A stretch of DNA of 7,866 bases from an uncultured Bacilli bacterium. Lineage in GTDB: Bacteria > Bacillota_I > Bacilli_A > RF39 > UBA660. Every line of letters starts with the position of its first letter. Within the stretch, counting starts at the first letter, position 1. The notes beneath the pieces are model-generated. The model searched no databases, had not been told where the DNA came from, and saw only the letters and a program-made list of their open reading frames with translations. The stretch lies in the NCBI GenBank assembly GCA_947630515.1, contig CANRHY010000041.1, forward strand, positions 1 through 7,866, read 5' to 3'. Both the position numbers and the translations under genes were made by a program. Shown piece by piece: positions 1-5,503 of the stretch.

Positions 1-42
1 TAAAGAAAATATATAGAAATTATAAATAAAATAAAGAAAAAA

Positions 43-76
43 GTGGGTAGTTTGTATATAAACTATGCACACTACC
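43..76. repeat. Nested inverted repeats upstream of surface-protein promoter
   Basis: Two overlapping dyads are visible. TAGTTT (48-53) pairs with AAACTA (60-65) around GTATAT, and GGTAGT (46-51) pairs with ACTACC (71-76). They share bases 48-51, so as nucleic-acid stems they are mutually exclusive. They end 16 bases before the TATAAT box at 93-98, covering the place where a regulator or the -35 contact would sit. A regulator operator is the simplest reading; the function is inferred. Confidence 0.4.
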
Positions 77-84
77 AATTACTT

Positions 85-98
85 GGGGGGGGTATAAT
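85..98 (+). promoter_or_regulatory. Promoter of surface-protein gene: G8 tract abutting a perfect -10
   Basis: A perfect -10 hexamer TATAAT lies at 93-98, directly preceded by eight consecutive G residues (85-92). No convincing -35 exists at 16-18 bases: the 17-base spacing gives CACTAC at 70-75, a poor match, and there is no TGn extended -10. The start point would be near 105, leaving a leader of about 53 bases. The lack of a -35 suggests an activator or a length-sensitive spacer. The G8 tract is the longest G run in the window and is striking in such AT-rich DNA. Confidence 0.6.
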
Positions 99-103
99 TA
101 TAG

Positions 104-136
104 ATAGATAAGGGGAAACTTATCTGTAGATTTTTT
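104..136 (+). promoter_or_regulatory. 5' leader stem-loop at the predicted transcript start
   Basis: AGATAAG (106-112) pairs perfectly with CTTATCT (119-125) around the loop GGGAAA, followed after five bases by T6 (131-136). From the -10 at 93-98 the transcript should begin near 105, so the stem would be its very 5' end. Known 5'-terminal hairpins of this kind protect Gram-positive mRNAs from 5'-dependent RNase attack. The T-run also makes it look like a weak terminator or attenuator, but the stem is AT-rich and the gap to the T-run is long, so a stabilising role is preferred. Confidence 0.45.
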
Positions 137-157
137 AAAAAAGAGGAGGAAAAAATA

Positions 158-1615
158 ATGAAAAATCTAAAAAAATTATTTAGTTTTGTTTTATTAGCAT
201 TATGTTCTACTTTTGTCCTAGTAGGTAATGTAAAAGCTGAAGATGTTTGTGATGCTCAAGATGGTGCAACATTTAAGACATGTGCTGAAGTTCAAGATAA
301 CAAAACTATAAAAGTTACTGGAACTGATGTTAAAGTAACAGAATCTTTAGATATTACTGGACATCTTATTGAAATAGGAGATACTGCAAAACTTACTATA
401 GATGAGTATGTAACAGTAACTTATAATGGAGTAACTGGGAACGGAATTACTAATATTACATTAGATGGTAATTTAGTTGTAAATGGTACTCTTAAATTAG
501 TTGGTGCTGATACAAATATTGGTATACAATCAACTGATGTAGCAAAAGGTCATATCGTAATTGGAGCTAAAGGTGAATTAAATATTTCTAAATTTAAACA
601 AGGTGGTATTGCTAAGCTAAGTGATATTGAAGTAAATGGTTCATTAGTATTTACTGAAAACGGATATGGTAGTAATACTGCTGCTATAACTGTTAAAAGT
701 ACAGGTTCAGTAGTAGCTAGTGATAATAAGGTTGGATTTACTGCTAAGTTAGGCACTGAAGATGGTGCATCAGTAACAGCATACAATAACTCTATGATAG
801 GTATGGTTTTAGTATCTGATTCTAATTTAGCTGGTGGCAAAATTTCTGCTTATAGTAATGGTGGAGATGATTCCAAAAGAGATGCTGATATAGCTATTAA
901 TTCAACAACTGGCCATGAAGTAAAAATCGGAGCAAATGCAGAAGTTGATGCTGATAGTATTCGTACTTATGTTAAAGAAGATTATACAGTAAAAGAAGGA
1001 CATGTTGAAGTTAATGGTACTGTAAATGGTAATTTTGATAGTGAAAAAATGACTTTAACAACTACAAATTCAGATGGAAAAGTTAAGTTAAATGGTGATA
1101 TTTATATTACTGAAGACGAATATACAATACCTGCAAATGTAGAATTAGTTGATGGTAGATACATTATTAGTAAAAACACAAAAATAATTAATAATAGTAG
1201 TAAGAGCGTTTATATCTATACTGAAGACTCTGAAACTGGAAAAGAAGTTCCAGCAGGACAAACAGTTGATTTAGAAACTATTACTATAACTGTAATTGTA
1301 AGCGAAGGCGAAGAAGAGTATGCAGCTAATGCAATTGTATTTAAAGGACAAACATTAGCTGAAACAATGGGTGCTGAATATGAAGAGGTAATGAAAGCAG
1401 CAGAAGAAGGATATAAAATTAGCTTTGTAGATGAGGAAGGTAAAGCTATTACATTAGATACTGTTCTTACTGATGGTATGACTATTAAAATGGTAATTGA
1501 AAAAATAGAAAACCCTAATACTGGAGATAATATAGTTCTTTATTCAGTAGTAGGTCTAGTAAGTTTAGTTAGTGCTATATTAGGTGCTATATATTTAAAG
1601 ACTAGAGAAAACTAA
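158..1615 (+). CDS. Secreted, sortase-anchored solenoid-like surface protein
   Basis: This 485-residue protein is exported and probably linked to the cell wall. Residues 1-27 form a signal peptide: a basic start, a hydrophobic core at about 7-23, and a VKA cleavage site before E28. Residues 28 to about 370 are short beta-strand-like turns rich in Gly, Asn, Thr and Val, with recurring phrases such as VNGTL, VNGSL and VNGTVNG, the pattern of a right-handed beta-helix (pectin-lyase-like). Cys31 and Cys42 at the mature N-terminus could form a disulfide. A separate acidic alpha/beta-looking domain covers about 389-451. The C-terminus is a classic sorting signal: NPNTG (452-456), a hydrophobic stretch (about 459-480) and a short charged tail with K481 and R483. 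The start is fixed by GAGGAGG at 143-149, eight bases before the ATG. The ligand is unknown; an adhesin or wall-surface role is inferred. A class B-type sortase gene lies convergently next to it. Confidence 0.88.
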   Translation: MKNLKKLFSFVLLALCSTFVLVGNVKAEDVCDAQDGATFKTCAEVQDNKTIKVTGTDVKVTESLDITGHLIEIGDTAKLTIDEYVTVTYNGVTGNGITNITLDGNLVVNGTLKLVGADTNIGIQSTDVAKGHIVIGAKGELNISKFKQGGIAKLSDIEVNGSLVFTENGYGSNTAAITVKSTGSVVASDNKVGFTAKLGTEDGASVTAYNNSMIGMVLVSDSNLAGGKISAYSNGGDDSKRDADIAINSTTGHEVKIGANAEVDADSIRTYVKEDYTVKEGHVEVNGTVNGNFDSEKMTLTTTNSDGKVKLNGDIYITEDEYTIPANVELVDGRYIISKNTKIINNSSKSVYIYTEDSETGKEVPAGQTVDLETITITVIVSEGEEEYAANAIVFKGQTLAETMGAEYEEVMKAAEEGYKISFVDEEGKAITLDTVLTDGMTIKMVIEKIENPNTGDNIVLYSVVGLVSLVSAILGAIYLKTREN

Positions 1616-1621
1616 ATAGTT

Positions 1622-1650
1622 AAAAGCTCTCATTAATTTGAGAGTTTTTT
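1622..1650 (+). terminator. Rho-independent terminator of surface-protein gene
   Basis: CTCTCA (1627-1632) pairs with TGAGAG (1639-1644) around TTAATT, followed by T6 (1645-1650). A preceding A-run at 1622-1625 can lengthen the stem. It starts seven bases after the stop codon. Confidence 0.85.
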
Positions 1651-1657
1651 AATGAAA

Positions 1658-1682
1658 GAAAAAAGAACTTTTTGAGTTCTTT
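1658..1682 (-). terminator. Rho-independent terminator of sortase gene
   Basis: On the minus strand AGAACT (1680-1675) pairs with AGTTCT (1669-1664) around a five-base loop, and the strand then runs into a T-tract (the A-run at about 1659-1664). The hairpin begins at the stop codon (1683-1681), two bases of which can extend the stem. With the opposing terminator at 1622-1650, the two convergent genes are fully insulated from each other. Confidence 0.8.
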
Positions 1683-2547
1683 ATCTATTAGCATATTTAA
1701 TTAATTTAGCATGCATTACTACTTTTTCATCATCACTCCAACAACTTGATAGAGTTAGTATTTTGTCGTTTTCACTAACTGTTGTACCAAAGTTGATCAT
1801 ACTTCTTGATATCATTGTATTTAAGAAATCTTTATATTGACTATCGCTTCCAAAGTTTACTTGTAAATAATCTGTTGTAGTAGGTATGTGATAAGCACTA
1901 AATACTTGCCATAAACTATTTTGTGTTTTTGTAGATAATTTAATAACATAGTTATCAGTGTTTCCATACCAAGATTCTTTTAATACATTTCTAAGAGTTC
2001 CAAACATTGTTTTATTTTTAAGTCCATGTGCATAAATTATTGTATTTCTTCCTAAGTTGTTTATGTCGTTTCTATAATCTAGGAATACCCAACCATTACC
2101 ATTCCAACTTTTGTTAAATGTATGTGTTAGATAAAATTCATTATCTCCCGCTTGAGCGAATGGGTAATTAATGTTAGTCCCTGGAACTTGTATCCAACCT
2201 TTAGTATCGCTATTTATACTTTCTAGTTCATTAAAGTCTACATCTATAAGGCTCATTTTCATATATGACCAGTATGGACTATCGTCGGGTTCTTCAACAT
2301 CTTGGTAAATGCTCATTTCTTCATCTGAATATACGTCATCTACTTCAACTGTGCTATTAATATCGTCTAATATATCATTTGTTTCTTTAGTATCTTTGAT
2401 ATATCTAACTATATGATAGCCAGAAAAACCTAAAACTATAAAACATACGACTGTAATTATTAAAATAACAATATTTTTTTTCTTTAATTTTCCCTTTTTC
2501 TTTACTTTAGTAGTTTTTTCATCAATTGTTTTCCCTCTTTTTTTCAT
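1681..2547 (-). CDS. srtB: Class B-type sortase
   Basis: This 288-residue membrane-anchored transpeptidase would cleave sorting signals of secreted proteins and join them to the cell wall. The N-terminus is very Lys-rich (1-24), followed by one membrane helix (about 25-48) in signal-anchor orientation and an acidic linker (about 55-90). The sortase domain covers about 95-288: GWIQVPGTNINYP (class B style), the catalytic His174 in IIYAHG and the catalytic Cys269 in TLSSC. Where sortases carry a catalytic Arg shortly after the Cys strand, this protein has Lys275 (EKVVMHAKL). The start has a strong site, AAAGGAG (2559-2553), five bases before the ATG. The adjacent convergent gene encodes an NPNTG-bearing protein; class B enzymes are known for NPxTx-type signals, so the two are a likely enzyme-substrate pair. 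The family is certain; class B is well supported by motif and layout. Confidence 0.9.
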   Translation of the reverse strand: MKKRGKTIDEKTTKVKKKGKLKKKNIVILIITVVCFIVLGFSGYHIVRYIKDTKETNDILDDINSTVEVDDVYSDEEMSIYQDVEEPDDSPYWSYMKMSLIDVDFNELESINSDTKGWIQVPGTNINYPFAQAGDNEFYLTHTFNKSWNGNGWVFLDYRNDINNLGRNTIIYAHGLKNKTMFGTLRNVLKESWYGNTDNYVIKLSTKTQNSLWQVFSAYHIPTTTDYLQVNFGSDSQYKDFLNTMISRSMINFGTTVSENDKILTLSSCWSDDEKVVMHAKLIKYANR

Positions 2548-2576
2548 TCTTACTCCTTTCCCAAAAACATAGGTAT

Positions 2577-2605
2577 ATTATATCACTTTCTCTATAATTA
2601 CTCAA
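2577..2605 (-). promoter_or_regulatory. Extended -10 promoter of sortase gene
   Basis: On the minus strand a -35 TTGAGT (2605-2600), a 17-base spacer and a perfect -10 TATAAT (2582-2577) are preceded by TGA, giving the extended TGnTATAAT form. The start point would be near 2570, leaving a leader of about 23 bases that contains the Shine-Dalgarno site. Confidence 0.8.
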
Positions 2606-2611
2606 CCACAA

Positions 2612-2633
2612 CTATATGAAATCTATATGAAAT
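2612..2633. repeat. Perfect 11-bp tandem repeat, candidate regulator site
   Basis: The 11-mer CTATATGAAAT occurs twice with no gap (2612-2622 and 2623-2633). It starts seven bases upstream of the sortase -35 box in the sense of the minus-strand promoter. Direct repeats with an 11-base period next to a -35 are the known footprint of OmpR/PhoB-family response regulators. It sits in the divergent region shared with the rhodanese gene, so it could act on either side. The regulator itself is not in this window. Confidence 0.5.
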
Positions 2634-2635
2634 TT

Positions 2636-2664
2636 TTATCAAAAAATAAATGATTACATATATT
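2636..2664 (+). promoter_or_regulatory. Weak candidate promoter of rhodanese gene
   Basis: TTATCA (2636-2641), a 17-base spacer and TATATT (2659-2664) form an acceptable but imperfect promoter. The predicted start near 2671 would fall right at the ribosome site, giving a leader of only about 11 bases. A perfect TATAAT on this strand at 2593-2598 has no -35 partner and is the alternative. Confidence 0.3.
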
Positions 2665-2681
2665 ATTTTAGGTGGATAAAA

Positions 2682-2939
2682 ATGAATATTCAAAAGTATG
2701 ATAGTATAAAGTTTAAAAGAGGAGTTAGAATAATAGATGTACAGGATAGATATAATTATAAAGTTAGTCATTTACCAGGGTCATATAATATACCTTATGA
2801 TGATTTAATGAATAATTATAGAAATTTATTAAATAAAAATAGTTTATATTATATATATTGTCCAAGTGGAAAACTTAGTAAAAGGGCAGTTTTAGTGTTA
2901 AGTTATTTAGGTTATAATGTGATTATGCTTGAAAAATAG
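2682..2939 (+). CDS. Small single-domain rhodanese-like protein
   Basis: This 85-residue cytoplasmic protein fits a single rhodanese domain, a fold that carries sulfur as a Cys persulfide. The N-terminal signature is IIDVQDRYNYKVSHLPG (17-33), matching the family pattern IIDVR..EY..GHIPG with Gln21 in place of Arg and Ser29 in place of Gly. The active loop is Cys60-PSGKLS (60-66), with the expected Gly and Ser after the catalytic Cys. It ends at GYNVIMLEK, slightly shorter than typical GlpE/PspE-like proteins (about 100-110 residues), lacking the usual GG and final helix, but the core looks intact. AGGTGGAT at 2670-2677 precedes the ATG. The next gene, 41 bases downstream, encodes a VTT membrane protein; the sulfur donor and acceptor are unknown. 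Confidence 0.85.
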   Translation: MNIQKYDSIKFKRGVRIIDVQDRYNYKVSHLPGSYNIPYDDLMNNYRNLLNKNSLYYIYCPSGKLSKRAVLVLSYLGYNVIMLEK

Positions 2940-2956
2940 TAAAAATATTATATAAT
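2929..2956 (+). promoter_or_regulatory. Promoter of VTT membrane-protein gene
   Basis: TTGAAA (2929-2934), a 16-base spacer and a perfect TATAAT (2951-2956) lie at the end of the rhodanese gene, with the -35 inside its last codons. The start point near 2963 leaves an 18-base leader that still contains AGGAG (2968-2972). The gene can therefore be made alone or by read-through from the rhodanese gene. Confidence 0.6.
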
Positions 2957-2980
2957 TATTAATAGTTAGGAGTAGTATTT

Positions 2981-3562
2981 ATGGGACTATTTGGAATAAT
3001 AGAAGAAGTTATAAACAATTTACTTTCAGTGTTAGGTAGTTATGGAGCGATTGTAGGTTGTATTTTTATTTTGTTTGAATCTATTATTCCTATTTTACCT
3101 TTGTCTGTATTTATTACTTTGAATTTTTTAACTTTTGGGTCTATTTTAGGATTTATTATTTCTTGGATATTTACAATATTAGGTTGTATGATGTCTTATT
3201 ATATATTTAAAAAAGGGCTTTCTACTAAACTTTATAATAAGTTTAAAGATAGTGATAAGTTAAGTAATGTTTTAAAGACAGTTAAAAACGTAAGTTTTTC
3301 TAATTTAGCGCTTATTATTGCTATTCCATTTACACCTGCTTTTCTTGTTAATATTGCCTGTGGGCTTGCTAAAGTAGATACTAAGAAGTTTTTAGGGGCA
3401 TTACTCTTAGGTAAAGTAGTGCTTGTGTATTTCTGGGGTTATATTGGTGTAAGTTTAATTGAAAGCTTAAAGCATCCTATTATTCTTTTAAGAGTAGGCG
3501 TTATTTTAGTTATAGTTTATATTATTAGTTTATTTGTTTCTAAAAAGTTTAAGTTAAATTAA
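2981..3562 (+). CDS. DedA/TVP38 (VTT-domain) membrane protein
   Basis: This 193-residue multi-pass membrane protein belongs to the VTT/SNARE-associated (DedA, TVP38/TMEM64) superfamily, whose members are implicated in lipid scrambling or lipid-carrier recycling and membrane homeostasis. The first hydrophobic stretch carries the family's acidic-Pro motif, FESIIPILP (32-40), with Glu33. Helices follow at about 42-77 and a basic cytoplasmic loop at about 78-103. The second conserved half reads AIPFTPAFLVNIACGL (114-129), then KKFLGALLLGK and a final helix (about 168-187) with a basic tail. The Arg that precedes the second Pro motif in well-studied DedA proteins is not visible; Ile113 occupies that position. 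ATG 2981 is preceded by TTAGGAGT eight bases away. The exact substrate is unknown. Confidence 0.82.
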   Translation: MGLFGIIEEVINNLLSVLGSYGAIVGCIFILFESIIPILPLSVFITLNFLTFGSILGFIISWIFTILGCMMSYYIFKKGLSTKLYNKFKDSDKLSNVLKTVKNVSFSNLALIIAIPFTPAFLVNIACGLAKVDTKKFLGALLLGKVVLVYFWGYIGVSLIESLKHPIILLRVGVILVIVYIISLFVSKKFKLN

Positions 3563-3585
3563 CAAGTCATTTGCTTGTTTTTTTT
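3561..3585 (+). terminator. Rho-independent terminator after VTT gene
   Basis: AACAAG (3561-3566) pairs with CTTGTT (3574-3579) around a seven-base loop and runs into T8 (3578-3585). The hairpin begins within the TAA stop codon (3560-3562). Confidence 0.75.
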
Positions 3586-3595
3586 AATCATTTAA

Positions 3596-3624
3596 TTGAC
3601 AAACATATATACTTGTAGTATTAT
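3596..3624 (+). promoter_or_regulatory. Strong promoter of rmuC
   Basis: A consensus TTGACA (3596-3601), a 17-base spacer and TATTAT (3619-3624) form a near-ideal vegetative promoter. The start point near 3631 leaves about 25 bases of leader, which contains the ribosome site AGGAGGT (3642-3648). Confidence 0.85.
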
Positions 3625-3655
3625 AGATATGTAATGTAGTTAGGAGGTATGTTTT

Positions 3656-4705
3656 ATGGAGTATGTTATTATAGGACTTTTAGTAATAGTTATAGTTTTA
3701 TTAATAGTAGCATTATTAAGAATAAAAAAGGTAAATGAAAGTGATTTTGCGCTTAAGATGACTAAAGAAATTGGAGACTTTAAGTATGATTTTACTAGGG
3801 TAATAAATGAGGACTTTGCTAATTTAAATAAAGAGATTGAAGTAAAGTTAAGAGAGATAAATGATAGGGTTAATTCTAGGTTAGATGAAAATTTTGAAAA
3901 GACTAATAAAACTTTTTCTAATGTTTTAGAAAGACTTGCTAGAATAGATGAAGCACAAAAGAAGATTGATAGTTTATCTAGTGATATTGTAAGTTTAGAA
4001 AGTGTTTTAACAGATAAGAAAAGTAGGGGTATTTTTGGAGAAGTTAATCTTAATAATATTTTATCTAGTGTTTTTGGTAGTAAAAATGATAGGGTTTATA
4101 ATATTCAATATACTTTAAGTACTGGTTCTATTGCGGATGCTATAGTGCATGCACCAAGTCCATTAGGTGATATTTGTATAGATAGTAAGTTTCCACTAGA
4201 AAACTACAGATATATGCTTGAAAGGGGTATTAGTGAAGAAGAAAGAAAAAGAAGAGAGAAGTTATTTGAAAGTGACGTTAAAAAGCATATAGACGCGATT
4301 AGTAGTAAATATATTATTAATGGAGAGACAAGTAGTGAAGCTATTATGTTTGTGCCTGCTGAAGCAATATTTTCTGAAATTAATGCTTATCACGAGACAC
4401 TTCTTAATTATGCATATTCAAGACATGTTTATATAGCAAGTCCAACTACTTTAATGAGTGTTCTTACAGTTATACAAGCAATTCTTATGGGTATGGAAAG
4501 AGATAAGTATGCAAGTATTATTCATGAAGAGTTAAATAGATTAGGAGAAGAGTTCTTAAGATATAAAGATAGGTGGGATAAACTTAGTACTCACATAGAA
4601 ACTGTTAGTAAAGATGTTAGAGAAATACATATTACTACTGATAAGATTACTAAGAGATTTGATTCAATTAATAACGTGGATATACAAAATAAAATAGAAG
4701 GATAA
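3656..4705 (+). CDS. rmuC: RmuC-family DNA recombination/limiting protein
   Basis: This 349-residue protein of the RmuC family is linked by genetics in E. coli to limiting recombination at inverted repeats and is thought to be a nuclease. Residues 1-22 form one membrane helix followed by a basic stop. Residues about 28-120 are predicted coiled coil. The RmuC domain covers about 122-338: GIFGEVNLNNIL (125-136), then Asp161 and the diagnostic IDSKFPLENY (175-184) with Asp176 and Lys178, a D...DxK arrangement expected of PD-(D/E)xK nucleases, and later FVPAEAIFSEI (232-242) and YIASPTTLMSVL (259-270). It is shorter than E. coli RmuC (475 residues), mainly at the coiled coil and C-terminus, with the core complete. 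AGGAGGT eight bases before the ATG fixes the start. It is transcribed alone, from a strong promoter to a shared terminator. Confidence 0.93.
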   Translation: MEYVIIGLLVIVIVLLIVALLRIKKVNESDFALKMTKEIGDFKYDFTRVINEDFANLNKEIEVKLREINDRVNSRLDENFEKTNKTFSNVLERLARIDEAQKKIDSLSSDIVSLESVLTDKKSRGIFGEVNLNNILSSVFGSKNDRVYNIQYTLSTGSIADAIVHAPSPLGDICIDSKFPLENYRYMLERGISEEERKRREKLFESDVKKHIDAISSKYIINGETSSEAIMFVPAEAIFSEINAYHETLLNYAYSRHVYIASPTTLMSVLTVIQAILMGMERDKYASIIHEELNRLGEEFLRYKDRWDKLSTHIETVSKDVREIHITTDKITKRFDSINNVDIQNKIEG

Positions 4706-4732
4706 GAAATTTAGTTGTTTCTTATCCTTTTT
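4700..4732. terminator. Shared bidirectional terminator between rmuC and GNAT-like gene
   Basis: A perfect 10-bp stem, GGATAAGAAA (4700-4709) with TTTCTTATCC (4718-4727), closes an eight-base loop and runs into T5 (4728-4732) on the plus strand. The left arm contains the rmuC stop codon (4703-4705), and the loop contains the complement of the convergent gene's stop (4711-4713). The minus-strand T-tract is interrupted, so termination is expected to be stronger for rmuC. Confidence 0.85.
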
Positions 4733-5364
4733 AAAGTATTTTCACATTTTGTGTATGAAGAATTTAAATCAGTTAAATAGTATGGAAAAGATAATAAAAC
4801 TTTATCTAATATAATGGTGTTTTCTAAACTATTAAGTATTTCATAGTTATCATGAGTGGCTATTTTTCCTGTTTTAAATTTTTCTCCAATAATAGGAGTT
4901 TTAAAATATAAGTATTTTGTTAGAGAACCCGCTTTTTTGCATATATAAATAGTACTTTTTAATTTATCATATTTAGTAGTGTCAGCTAGTTCATAAGAGT
5001 ATGTTTTAAGTAAGTATAGTAAAAATGGTTTTCTTTGTTTTTTGTTTGTTTCAAACTCATATATGTTTTCATCAATACATAGTTTTATGTAAGTAGATAA
5101 AGCAAGAGAAGCTAAGTGGTTAGACCTATATTCTTCTTTTATAAATTCACCTATAAATTTACTTTTGCCTTCTTCTATATAAAAATACAAGTAACCAATA
5201 CAATCCATATTTTTGTCCTTGTTTATTTTCATTAATTTTAAGAAGTACTGTACTTTGTTGTTTTTAGTAAAATATGTTTTGGTTAGGTATATTCTTAATG
5301 TATCATTATTATATGAAGACAACAAATATAGTTTATTAAATGCTAATGTGTCAAATATAGTCAT
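4711..5364 (-). CDS. Putative GNAT-like acyltransferase, divergent
   Basis: This 217-residue cytoplasmic protein has no signal peptide or membrane helix. The middle resembles a GNAT N-acetyltransferase: a beta hairpin CIGYLYFYIEEGKSKFIGEF (55-74), then a motif A-like turn and helix, EEYRSNHLASLALSTYIKL (78-95), and a later segment KQRKPFLLYLLKTYSYEL (109-126) that resembles the GNAT helix where an aromatic residue lies near the thiol of coenzyme A. In ordinary GNATs the turn reads R/Q-x-x-G-x-G/A; here the glycines are replaced (RSNHLA), so acetyl-CoA binding is not assured. The C-terminal 90 residues are not recognised. The start is supported by a G5 ribosome site (5376-5372) seven bases before the ATG and by the upstream promoter. 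Substrate unknown; the family call is moderate. Confidence 0.55.
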   Translation of the reverse strand: MTIFDTLAFNKLYLLSSYNNDTLRIYLTKTYFTKNNKVQYFLKLMKINKDKNMDCIGYLYFYIEEGKSKFIGEFIKEEYRSNHLASLALSTYIKLCIDENIYEFETNKKQRKPFLLYLLKTYSYELADTTKYDKLKSTIYICKKAGSLTKYLYFKTPIIGEKFKTGKIATHDNYEILNSLENTIILDKVLLSFPYYLTDLNSSYTKCENTLKRIRNN

Positions 5365-5394
5365 AGAATTTCCCCCTTTAAATAAACGGTATGT

Positions 5395-5424
5395 ATTTTA
5401 CCATACTTGACGTTAACATGTCAA
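5395..5424 (-). promoter_or_regulatory. Promoter of GNAT-like gene with overlapping dyad
   Basis: On the minus strand a consensus TTGACA (5424-5419), an 18-base spacer and TAAAAT (5400-5395) are present, with the start point near 5388. The -35 lies inside a dyad, TTGAC (5407-5411) and GTCAA (5420-5424), with a GTTAAC palindrome between them. The dyad could be a repressor operator (inference). Confidence 0.7.
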
Positions 5425-5447
5425 ATACTTAAAAATCTAAAAAATGA

Positions 5448-5476
5448 TTGATAAACACGGGGCAGTGTGGTATTAT
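5448..5476 (+). promoter_or_regulatory. Promoter of the coiled-coil gene pair
   Basis: TTGATA (5448-5453), an exact 17-base spacer and TATTAT (5471-5476) place the start near 5483 and a 21-base leader before ATG 5504. It is divergent to the GNAT-like promoter, with 23 bases between the two -35 boxes, so both could be controlled together. Because the -35 lies within the first codons of the longer ATG 5444 frame, that upstream start cannot be translated from this transcript. Confidence 0.8.
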
Positions 5477-5503
5477 ATTAATAGGAAAATAAGGTGGTTG
5501 TTT

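Noticed and set aside
550..840. Minus-strand open frame of 96 codons within the surface-protein gene
   Set aside because: It is the antisense shadow of a well-supported gene, with no ribosome site and no recognisable protein.
2593..2598. Perfect TATAAT on the plus strand upstream of the rhodanese gene
   Set aside because: No -35-like hexamer lies 16-18 bases upstream (TAGGTA at 2570-2575), and such motifs arise readily in AT-rich DNA.
5213..5410. Plus-strand open frame of 65 codons over the start of the GNAT-like gene
   Set aside because: It is antisense to a better-supported gene, has no ribosome site, and runs through the GNAT-like promoter.
5455..5468. ACAC...GTGT inverted repeat in the spacer of the coiled-coil promoter
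   Set aside because: The arms are only four bases, short enough to arise by chance.
5444..5503. Longer start for paralogue A at ATG 5444, adding 20 residues
   Set aside because: It has no ribosome site, and the promoter (TTGATA 5448-5453, TATTAT 5471-5476) lies inside the extension. The shared N-terminal module and AAGGTGGT ribosome site support ATG 5504.
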